Below, piece after piece: positions 1 to 6,026 of a stretch of 11,919 nt of DNA (positions are counted from its first letter, which is position 1; every line of letters starts with the position of its first letter). A program made the position numbers and the translations under genes. Source of the DNA: JBBRHF01 sp038223055 (GTDB lineage: Bacteria > Actinomycetota > Actinomycetes > JACCUZ01); contig JBBRHF010000139.1 of NCBI GenBank assembly GCA_038223055.1, positions 1 through 11,919 of the forward strand, in the 5' to 3' direction. The notes under the pieces are model-generated. The model had not been told where the DNA came from. It saw only the letters and a list, made by a program, of their open reading frames with translations, and did not search any database.

Positions 1-3
1 CAT
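1..3 (-). CDS. Start codon of a leftward gene that leaves the window
   Basis: An ATG reads leftward from position 3, with a GGAAGG ribosome binding site on the minus strand (positions 11-16) seven bases before it. That spacing is good for a start codon. Nothing of the coding sequence is visible, so the product is unknown. It lies 272 bases downstream of the last response regulator of the signalling operon and on the same strand, so it may be the operon's fifth gene. The call rests only on the start codon and its binding site. Confidence 0.35.
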
Positions 4-9
4 GGGCGT

Positions 10-81
10 ACCTTCCCGAACCAGCGCGTCAACGCCGGTCCTGATCAGAGCTATCGGACTTCAGATCATCCTCGGGAAGGT
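10..81 (-). promoter_or_regulatory. 10-bp inverted repeat covering the ribosome binding site of the left-edge gene
   Basis: Positions 10-19 and 72-81 are perfect reverse complements (ACCTTCCCGA and TCGGGAAGGT), with one possible extra G-U pair inside. In the leftward transcript the downstream arm contains the GGAAGG binding site of the gene starting at position 3. The upstream arm could therefore hide that site in a stem with a loop of about 52 bases. A palindrome CTGATCAG (41-48) lies in the loop. The pairing is seen directly; a regulatory role is inference. Confidence 0.3.
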
Positions 82-172
82 GCGCTCCTTCACGTCACCC
101 GGCCGAGGGGCCATCCACAGGTTCCGATCATTGCTCAGCCGGCCCGCTACGACGGTGCCCGAGTCCGTCAAG

Positions 173-298
173 CTCTCTGTGCTCGTCACGCTCTCCGTGC
201 TCGTCACGCTCTCTGTGCTCGTCACGCTCTCTGTGCTCGTCACGCTCCCTGCGCTCGTCAGGCTCTCTGCGCTCGTCAGGCTCCCTGTGCGGGCAACT
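173..298. repeat. 18-bp tandem repeat downstream of the response regulator
   Basis: Six full 18-bp units of the form CTCTCTGTGCTCGTCACG run from 173 to 280, with a decayed seventh to about 298. The stop codon of the response regulator gene (276-278) lies in the sixth unit. In that gene's frame every further unit again gives TGA. In another minus-strand frame (243 down to 61) the units read as repeated Val-Thr-Ser-Thr-Glu-Ser. Units differ by one to three bases. There are no unrelated spacers between units, so this is not a CRISPR array. The rest of the 4-275 stretch holds no convincing gene. Confidence 0.9.
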
Positions 299-755
299 GC
301 ACGAGGCAGAGCCAGAAGTCCTCGATGCCCCTGACCACGGCCAAGAACCGGTCGAACCCGACCGGTTTGGTCACGTAGCAGTTGGCATGGAGCTGGTAGG
401 ACTGCAAGATGTCTTCCTCGGCGGCGGACGTGGTGAGGACGACGACCGGGATGGACCTCAGGTCAGCGTCGGCCTTCAGCTCTGCGAGGACCTCGCGGCC
501 GTCCATCTTGGGCAGGTTGAGGTCGAGGATGATCAGGTCGGGGCGTGGCGCGTCGGCGTGGGCTCCCTGCCGCCGGAGGATCGCCATCGCCACCTCACCG
601 TCCGTGGCCACGTGGAGCTCGTGCAGGACGCGACCTTCGCGCAGCGCCTCCCTGGTCATCATCACGTCGGACGGGCTGTCCTCGACGAGGAGGAGATGGA
701 CGGGCCGACCCAGGTCACGGTTCAGCATCCGTTCGGACTCCCTGATGACGGTCAT
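276..755 (-). CDS. Single-domain response regulator, Rcp1 type
   Basis: This 159-residue protein is a bare receiver domain that takes a phosphoryl group from a histidine kinase. The acidic pair is Glu25-Asp26, the phospho-acceptor is Asp78 in an LDLNLP motif, and the conserved Thr108 and Lys130 (TKP) are in place. The EDSPSDV motif near the N terminus and the overall length match Rcp1-like regulators, which partner phytochrome-type kinases. The start at 755 overlaps the stop of the upstream kinase by four bases (ATGA) and has an AAGGAAG binding site about five bases before it. There is no output domain, so it must act by protein contact or as a phosphate relay. The C terminus ends inside a minisatellite, so the last few residues may be recent. 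The adjacent HDLSEPLRA-type kinase is the obvious partner (inference). Confidence 0.93.
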   Translation of the reverse strand: MTVIRESERMLNRDLGRPVHLLLVEDSPSDVMMTREALREGRVLHELHVATDGEVAMAILRRQGAHADAPRPDLIILDLNLPKMDGREVLAELKADADLRSIPVVVLTTSAAEEDILQSYQLHANCYVTKPVGFDRFLAVVRGIEDFWLCLVQLPAQGA

Positions 756-3280
756 GAGGACTTCCTTGTCCTAATAGGGAGGGTGCACGTAGGGATGGTG
801 AACCAGAAGGTGCTGCCGTGACCGTGCGGACCGTCCTCGACGCCGATGGTTCCGCCCTGGCGCTCGACGATCTTCTTGCACAGGGCCAGGCCGATCCCGG
901 TGCCTGGATAGGCGTCGCGGGTGTGGAGCCGCTTGAACATCCCGAAGATGCGCTGCCGGTGCTCGACGTCGATGCCGATGCCGTTGTCCGTCACGGCAAA
1001 CCGATAGCCGTCAGGTCCCGGCTGGGCGCCGATGTGGACGCGCGGCTCGACGTCGGGGGCGGTGAACTTGATCGCGTTGGAGACCAGGTTCTGGAAGACC
1101 GCGCCGAGCTGGCTCGCCACAGCCGAGACGGCAGGGAGGTCGTCGCGGGTCACCTGGGCGTGGCACTCGTCGGTCGCCACCCGCACCGCGGCGAGGGCGG
1201 CGTCGACCACCGCGTTGGTGTCCAGGGTGGACACGTCCAGGTCCTGCCGCCCGATCCTGGAGAATGCGAGCAGGTCGTTGATGAGAGTCTGCATGCGCTC
1301 GCAGCCGTCGACGGCGAAGCCGATGAACCGGTCCGCGTCGGCGTCGAGCTGGCCCTCGTAGCGGCGGGCCAGCAGCGAGACCGGCCCGGAGATGGCGCGC
1401 AGCGGCTCCGAAAGGTCGTGCGAGGCGACGTACGCGAACTGCTCGAGCTCGTCGTTGGAGCGGCTCAGCTCCAGGTTCAGCGCCGCAAGCTCGGCCGAGT
1501 GCCTCGCGAGCTTGGCCTCTGCCGCCTTGCGGGCGGTGATGTCGGTGTTGATCGCCATGACCGTCGCGATCGTGCCGTCGGGGTTGGGCTCGGCGACGAA
1601 CTGGCAGGCGACGATGGTGCGTGCCCCGGACTTGGTGTGCTGCACGAGCTCGCCCTGCCATTGTCCCTCCCGACGCAGGACATCCTCGATGTCCTCGATC
1701 GGCGCCGGGAACTCGGTGTGCAGCAGGTGGTAGACGGCCTGGCCGACCGCCTCCTCGCGCGTCCAGCCGTAGGTGAGCTCGGCGCGGTGGTTCCAGTAGG
1801 TGATGCGGCGGTGTGCGTCCCGTATGTAGATCACGTCGTGAGCGAGGTCGAGCAGGGCTGCGTGGCGGGCGAGGGCCTGCTCGCTAGCGCGGCGTTGGGA
1901 GATGTCGACGAAGGCGGCGAGCCCGAAGCGGACCCGGCCGGTTTCGTCGGTTAGCGGCGTGCCCCACACCTCGAGGGGGATCGATCCCCGGGGCAGATGG
2001 ATCTCGAGGTCGTCCACATGCGACGACTCGCCGGCAGCGGCGCGGTTGGACGGCAGTCGTTCCGGTGGGTAGGGCTGGTCGGTGCCGGCGACGAACGTCC
2101 GGTCGTCGGCGGACCGATCGACGGTCCCGGTGAGGGCGGCGCCTTGGCCGAGCAGCGCCATCGCGACCCGGTTCGCGAGGTACGGACGGCCGTCGGGCTC
2201 GCAGATGAACAGGCCCACCGGGAAGGAGTCGAGGAACTGGTGCAGCAGCAGCGCGCTCGCGCGGACGGAGGCCTCTGCCTGCTCCCGGAGGGCCATCTCG
2301 TCGCGCAGGTGCCCGGTCAGCGCCTCAGCTCCCCGGCGCCGGCTCATCGCGTGCTGCGCCAGCCAGGTCATCAGCGCGAGCATCCCGCCGCTGAGCACGG
2401 TGAGGAACAGCACGGCGCGCGACGCCTCACTCGCAGCGATCTGGGTGGACTGCCCCATCTCGGCGAACATGAACCACAGCAGGACGGTGATCGCGAACGC
2501 GGCGGTGCCGACCGGTCCCGCGATCCACTCGAAGACCTGGGCGTCGCGCTGTGTCCGGGTCGCGTAGGCCAGCGCCAGCAGGCAGGTCGCCACGACGGTC
2601 ATCGACAGAGCGGCGAGTAGCGACATCGGGATGCGCTGCCAGTCGTAGGCGTCCGGGAGCCCCGCCAGGTGGCCGAACAGCGCCACGATCGAGATGCTCG
2701 CCACGACGGTGGCCGCGGCGGTCAGCGCTGCGCTGCGCCAACGCCTGGCGTCGGGGCGCCAGACCAGGAACGCGGTGCCGATCAAGACGAGGCAGACAGC
2801 GGTGTTGACCGCCATGCGGCCGGGGTCCTCGGCAGAGCTGACGAGGTAGGCGCGGGCGAACAGCTCGTCGACCTGCAGGTCCCAGCCGACGGCGTACTGC
2901 ACGAGCGAGGCGCCACCCAGGACCACGTCGACCACGCCGGCGAACCGCAACCACCGGCTCGGGCCGCGGACAGCGGACGCGATGGCCGCGCCGGTGACCG
3001 CCAACGCGAGAGCGGTGTTGTACAGCATCGGCGTGTAGCTCGGCCGGAACCGCAGGGCGGCGGTCCAGTGCAGGTGCCAGGCCAGCACCTCCACGATGCC
3101 GATGGCCGCGACGAGGAGCCCGCCGGTCAGCGCGGCCCACGCAGAGCCCTGCTGGGGTGACCGGTCCCGGGGTGGGACCTTGCTAGTGGCCCGAGACGAG
3201 CTCTTGAGCTCATCACTCCTGAGCTCATCACGTGGTGGCGTCGGTGTGTCCGGCACTGCCTCGTCGTACGTCGTCGCCAT
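752..3280 (-). CDS. Membrane histidine kinase with eight helices and two PAS domains
   Basis: This sensor kinase of about 842 residues has a charged cytoplasmic N terminus and about eight membrane helices (roughly residues 47-309). They resemble the unnamed multi-helix region of many PAS kinases, including an RMAVNTAVCLVLIG segment. Two PAS domains follow (about 343-455 and 475-590), then a short coiled coil, a HisKA domain with phospho-acceptor His621 in SHDLSEPLRA, and an HATPase domain with NLVSNAIKFT, DNGIGID and GTGIGLALCKK. The HDLxEPLR form is typical of Cph1/phytochrome-like kinases, which pair with Rcp1-type regulators such as the next gene. I chose the ATG at 3280, 17 bases after the upstream stop. 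A GTG at 3310 would add ten residues and overlap the upstream gene, but lacks a binding site. The N terminus carries a short DELRSDELKSS duplication. The ligand is unknown; no haem or bilin site is visible. Confidence 0.93.
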   Translation of the reverse strand: MATTYDEAVPDTPTPPRDELRSDELKSSSRATSKVPPRDRSPQQGSAWAALTGGLLVAAIGIVEVLAWHLHWTAALRFRPSYTPMLYNTALALAVTGAAIASAVRGPSRWLRFAGVVDVVLGGASLVQYAVGWDLQVDELFARAYLVSSAEDPGRMAVNTAVCLVLIGTAFLVWRPDARRWRSAALTAAATVVASISIVALFGHLAGLPDAYDWQRIPMSLLAALSMTVVATCLLALAYATRTQRDAQVFEWIAGPVGTAAFAITVLLWFMFAEMGQSTQIAASEASRAVLFLTVLSGGMLALMTWLAQHAMSRRRGAEALTGHLRDEMALREQAEASVRASALLLHQFLDSFPVGLFICEPDGRPYLANRVAMALLGQGAALTGTVDRSADDRTFVAGTDQPYPPERLPSNRAAAGESSHVDDLEIHLPRGSIPLEVWGTPLTDETGRVRFGLAAFVDISQRRASEQALARHAALLDLAHDVIYIRDAHRRITYWNHRAELTYGWTREEAVGQAVYHLLHTEFPAPIEDIEDVLRREGQWQGELVQHTKSGARTIVACQFVAEPNPDGTIATVMAINTDITARKAAEAKLARHSAELAALNLELSRSNDELEQFAYVASHDLSEPLRAISGPVSLLARRYEGQLDADADRFIGFAVDGCERMQTLINDLLAFSRIGRQDLDVSTLDTNAVVDAALAAVRVATDECHAQVTRDDLPAVSAVASQLGAVFQNLVSNAIKFTAPDVEPRVHIGAQPGPDGYRFAVTDNGIGIDVEHRQRIFGMFKRLHTRDAYPGTGIGLALCKKIVERQGGTIGVEDGPHGHGSTFWFTIPTCTLPIRTRKSS

Positions 3281-3297
3281 CGTCCGAGCCCCGAATC

Positions 3298-3723
3298 CTA
3301 GCCAAACCACTCGGCGAGCGCGGCCGGGTCGGCCATCGCGGGCGGGGTGGTCTCGCCACGCAGCGCGGTCTCGATGGCCTCGATCAGGTCCTTGTTGTCC
3401 GCCGGCTTCTGGAGGAACGCCGCGACGTGGAACATCCGGGCGGCCGGCTCGGCGGTGCGAGGGTCGCGGCCGGTGAGCACGACGACCGGGATGCCGCTGA
3501 GGGCGGGCAGGTTGGCGTAGCGCTCCAGCACGGTGATGCCGTCTCCGCCGGGCAGGCCGAGGTCCAGCAGCACCAGATCGGGGCGCTCGTGCCTGGCCAC
3601 GCTGATCGCCGCGATGCCGTCCTGTGCCTGGACGATCTCGTATCCGTTCGCGTGCAGTCGCAGCGTCAGGCCACGCCGCAGGTCATCGTCGTCCTCGACG
3701 ATGAGAACCTTCGCTTTGCTCAT
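3298..3723 (-). CDS. Single-domain (CheY-like) response regulator
   Basis: This 141-residue protein is a lone receiver domain. The acidic cluster is Glu10-Asp11, the phospho-acceptor is Asp54 in LLDLGLP, and Thr84 and Lys106 (QKP) complete the active site. After the domain there is only a short Ala/Pro-rich tail. The start at 3723 is set by a strong GGAGG binding site nine bases upstream and by a four-base ATGA overlap with the stop of the preceding kinase. The open frame reaches 3810, but that stretch is antisense-like and unsuitable as protein. With kinases on both sides and no output domain, it is probably a phosphate shuttle or a protein-binding switch. Direct motor binding, as for CheY, is possible given the nearby fliN-like gene but is not shown. 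Confidence 0.93.
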   Translation of the reverse strand: MSKAKVLIVEDDDDLRRGLTLRLHANGYEIVQAQDGIAAISVARHERPDLVLLDLGLPGGDGITVLERYANLPALSGIPVVVLTGRDPRTAEPAARMFHVAAFLQKPADNKDLIEAIETALRGETTPPAMADPAALAEWFG

Positions 3724-4874
3724 GCTGTTGCCTCCGGGTCGACTCTTGTGGAGATGGTGGGAACGGTGAAGCAGATGGCAGTGCCGTGACCGAGGACGCT
3801 CTCGGCCCACATGACGCCGCCCTGGCGCTGGATCAGGTCCCGGCAGACGAACAGGCCCAGCCCGAGCCCGTTGCGGCTCGCCTCGTCACCCTGGTCGACC
3901 TGGAAGAACTGCTCGAACACGCGGTCGAGGTCCGAGGTAGGGATCCCGCAGCCACTGTCGCGCACGGTGACGCGGACGCTGTCGCCGGCGGGAAGTCCCT
4001 CCAGCGTGATCCACCCCCCCCTCGGCGTGAACTTCAGTGCGTTGTCGACGACGTCGGTGAGCACCTCGCGAAGGCGGCCCTCGTCGCCCACCACGGTCGG
4101 CAGCTCTGCTGCGTCCACGGCAAGGTGGACGCCGCGCTGCTCGGCCGCCGGGCGGTAGGCGGCTACTGTCTCGGCGAGCAGGTCACGGATCGCGACCGGC
4201 CGTGACTCGACCGACAGCCGGCCTCGTTTGACCCGGCTCCCCGCCAGCAGGTCGTCGATCATGCGCTTGAGTTGACCGACGTTGCGCATCAGCACGTCCA
4301 GGAAGTCCCGCTGCTCCATCGACAGCGATCCGCCCGCACCGTCCTGCAGCAACGACCCGAACTGGTAGACCACCGACAACGGTGAACGCAGCTCGTGCGA
4401 GACGTGGGACATGAAGCGGTCCTTCGCCTCGAGCTGGTCGTCCCTGGCCCGCTCCAGGTCCCGCAGCAAGCGCTGACGACGCATCGCGTAGTCGACCGAG
4501 CGGCCGAGCTCGCCGGGTCGTGTCTCGGACTTCTGCAGGTAGTCCTGCGCGCCGAGCCGGACCGCCTCCTCGGCCAGCCGCGCGTCGTCGCGGCCGGTGA
4601 TGACGACGATGGCCGCCTCACCCGCTGCCTCCCGCACGCGCAAAAAGGTCTCAAGCCCCTCGCTGTCCGGCAGCCCCAGGTCGATGAGCACACCCTCGAA
4701 GGTGCCTTCGACGAGCCGCTCCAGTCCGTCTGCGAGGCACGACTCGCAGACGATCGTCGCCGACCCGAGGACACTGTCCTGCAGCGCGGCCTCGAGCAGC
4801 ATCGCGTCCGACGGGCTGTCTTCGATGACGAGCAGCCGCATCGCAGCGCCCTCGGCCTCCACAGAAGTGGTCAT
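3720..4874 (-). CDS. Cytoplasmic receiver-histidine kinase (N-terminal REC, C-terminal HisKA/HATPase)
   Basis: This protein of 384 residues has no membrane helices. An N-terminal receiver domain (about 12-125) carries Glu18-Asp19, acceptor Asp65 in LIDLGLP, Thr93 and Lys115. A short coiled coil leads to a HisKA domain with His160 in MSHVSHELRSPL. The HATPase domain has VVDNALKFTPRGG, DSGCGIP and NGLGLGLFVCRDL. The order is the reverse of common hybrid kinases, so kinase activity may respond to phosphorylation of its own receiver (inference from architecture). ATG 4874 is the longest sensible start. ATG 4841 (MRLLVIEDSPSD) has a better placed GAGG and would be 11 residues shorter. The frame stays open to 5819, but that part runs antisense to fliN and is not protein-like. 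It is the first gene of the leftward four-gene operon. Confidence 0.92.
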   Translation of the reverse strand: MTTSVEAEGAAMRLLVIEDSPSDAMLLEAALQDSVLGSATIVCESCLADGLERLVEGTFEGVLIDLGLPDSEGLETFLRVREAAGEAAIVVITGRDDARLAEEAVRLGAQDYLQKSETRPGELGRSVDYAMRRQRLLRDLERARDDQLEAKDRFMSHVSHELRSPLSVVYQFGSLLQDGAGGSLSMEQRDFLDVLMRNVGQLKRMIDDLLAGSRVKRGRLSVESRPVAIRDLLAETVAAYRPAAEQRGVHLAVDAAELPTVVGDEGRLREVLTDVVDNALKFTPRGGWITLEGLPAGDSVRVTVRDSGCGIPTSDLDRVFEQFFQVDQGDEASRNGLGLGLFVCRDLIQRQGGVMWAESVLGHGTAICFTVPTISTRVDPEATA

Positions 4875-4903
4875 GATGGGTCTATCGGAAGGCGCCACCG
4901 GCA

Positions 4904-4914
4904 ACTGTAGACAG
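4904..4914 (-). promoter_or_regulatory. Candidate -10 element and small inverted repeat before the signalling operon
   Basis: The 105-bp gap between the two divergent genes contains CTGTAGACAG (4905-4914), an inverted repeat with CTGT/ACAG arms. On the minus strand the overlapping TACAGT (4904-4909) fits the TAnnnT -10 pattern and would start transcription about 20 bases before the kinase start codon. No recognisable -35 is present at the right spacing. This is a weak call based on pattern only. No convincing promoter was found for the rightward fliN-like gene. Confidence 0.2.
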
Positions 4915-4979
4915 CGTGGGCGGAAGGTGGGGGTGCAGTTTCGCTCAGCCCCGGCGGTGAAGCTGCCGATGCCCAACCC

Positions 4980-6020
4980 ATGACCAGTCCCGAGGATCTC
5001 GTCCAGGTTGCCGCGGCAGCTCTCGCAGCGGCGATGCCGGGACCCGCAGAGCTCACGGTCGGGGCACCGGTGGCCGCCACGGCGTTCACCACGGCCCCGG
5101 AGTTCCTCCTGCCCGAGGAGCCCGAGCTCGCCGTCCTCGCGTCGCTGACGGATGCGGCGTCGAGCGAGACCCGCGGTGCGGCTGCCGTCGTCATCGGCGT
5201 GGACCTCGTTGAGGCGCTCGCGCCCGACGGGATAGAGGGACTCGACGCCATCGCCGCCCTGCAGCCGGCTCTCGATGCGGCCGCCGCTGCCGTCGACGTC
5301 GCAGCCGGACCCGGTGAGCGACTGGATGTCGAAAGCGCCCTGTCCGCCGTGCTCGCCCGCCCGGACGCCTACCTCGTGCCACTGTCGGACCCGAGTGGGC
5401 TGGTGATGGCCGCCGTGATCGTCGCGCTGACCGTGGTGGCCCCTGCCCAGGTCGCGATCGACCAGTCCCAGCCCGACAATTCCCAGCCCGACTCGGAGCA
5501 GCCCGACTCGGAGCAGCCCGACTCGGAGCAGCCCGGCTCGTCTCAGCCCGACTCGCCTCAGCCCGACAATTCCCAGCCCGACTCGGAGCAGCCCGACTCG
5601 CCTCAGCCCGACTCGGAGCAGCCCGGCTCGCCTCAGCCCGACTCGCCCCAGCCCGTCTCCGTGCCCCCGGAAAGCGTCCAACCCGAATCCGTCGAACCAC
5701 CCGCCCCCCGCGCCACGGTGCCGGTCTCGCACGGCGGCATGGACCTGTTGCGCGACGTGGGCATGGAGGTCACCGTGGAGCTCGGCCGGACCCGGATGAC
5801 CGTCCGGGAGTTGCTCCAACTGACCCTCGGCGCCGTGGTCGAGCTGGACCGGGCGGCGAGCAGCCCCGCGGACCTCTTGGTCAGCGGCACCGTGATCGCG
5901 GGCGGCGAGGTCGTGGTCATCGACGAGAACTTCGGCCTGCGCATCACCCAGGTCACCCAGGTCACTCCGGCGGAGGCGCCGGGACGGGCTGGCGCCCCCG
6001 GCGTACCGGCTCGTTCCTGA
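4980..6020 (+). CDS. fliN: FliN-like flagellar motor switch protein with repeat linker
   Basis: This 346-residue protein ends in a FliN/SpoA domain (about 254-328), seen in LLRDVGMEVTVELGRTRM, VRELLQLTLGAVVELDR, VSGTVIAGGEVVVIDENFG and LRITQV. In the flagellar C-ring this domain forms the switch complex with FliM and FliG. Residues 1-155 form an Ala-rich alpha/beta region that could be a degenerate CheC/FliY-like domain; I am unsure of that. The two parts are joined by an acidic Gln-Pro-Asp-Ser repeat (about 164-227). A normal FliN is about 80-140 residues, so this one is very long. It stands alone: no fliM, fliO or fliP flanks it, and it diverges from the kinase operon. Its stop lies 6 bases from the convergent mutT1 stop. 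The ATG at 4980 has no clear binding site. It may be the main FliN or a second copy with a signalling role. Confidence 0.88.
   Translation: MTSPEDLVQVAAAALAAAMPGPAELTVGAPVAATAFTTAPEFLLPEEPELAVLASLTDAASSETRGAAAVVIGVDLVEALAPDGIEGLDAIAALQPALDAAAAAVDVAAGPGERLDVESALSAVLARPDAYLVPLSDPSGLVMAAVIVALTVVAPAQVAIDQSQPDNSQPDSEQPDSEQPDSEQPGSSQPDSPQPDNSQPDSEQPDSPQPDSEQPGSPQPDSPQPVSVPPESVQPESVEPPAPRATVPVSHGGMDLLRDVGMEVTVELGRTRMTVRELLQLTLGAVVELDRAASSPADLLVSGTVIAGGEVVVIDENFGLRITQVTQVTPAEAPGRAGAPGVPARS
5469..5663 (+). repeat. 15-bp coding minisatellite in the fliN linker
   Basis: Twelve units of 15 bp run in frame from 5469, followed by a decayed thirteenth ending at 5663. The consensus is CAGCCCGACTCGGAG, read as Gln-Pro-Asp-Ser-Glu. 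Variants change the last two codons: AATTCC in units 1 and 7, and TCGCCT, TCGTCT or TCGCCC in others. The rare AATTCC variant recurs six units apart, which suggests block duplication. Codons and frame are kept throughout, so the protein stays intact when the copy number changes. The product is an acidic, disordered spacer. Confidence 0.95.
5977..6003. terminator. Possible hairpin at the fliN 3' end
   Basis: CGCCGGG (5977-5983) can pair with CCCGGCG (5997-6003) around a 13-base loop, just before the convergent stops of the fliN-like and mutT1 genes. No T-run follows on either strand. In DNA of this GC content such stems are common, so a terminator role is only a possibility. Confidence 0.2.
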
Positions 6021-6026
6021 GCTCGG

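Noticed and set aside
173..298. CRISPR-like array
   Set aside because: The 18-bp units are contiguous, with no unique spacers and no cas genes.
2..334. Plus-strand open frame with a repeated LSVLVT segment
   Set aside because: It reads through the minisatellite and into the response regulator on the other strand, has no visible binding site, and its start lies at the window edge.
818..1954. Plus-strand open frame antisense to the membrane kinase
   Set aside because: The composition is Asp/Val/Gly/Arg-rich with no family motif, while the opposite strand shows full PAS and HisKA/HATPase signatures.
4965..4970. GCCGAT before fliN as a flagellar sigma-28 -10 element
   Set aside because: No TAAA-type -35 is found about 15 bases upstream (CAGC is there instead), and the -10 lacks its final AA.
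4875..5819. Minus-strand open frame continuing the receiver-kinase upstream to 5819, antisense to the fliN-like gene
   Set aside because: Its product is a repetitive Arg/Val/Leu/Gly string mirroring the fliN repeat, and the receiver domain has proper starts at 4874 or 4841.
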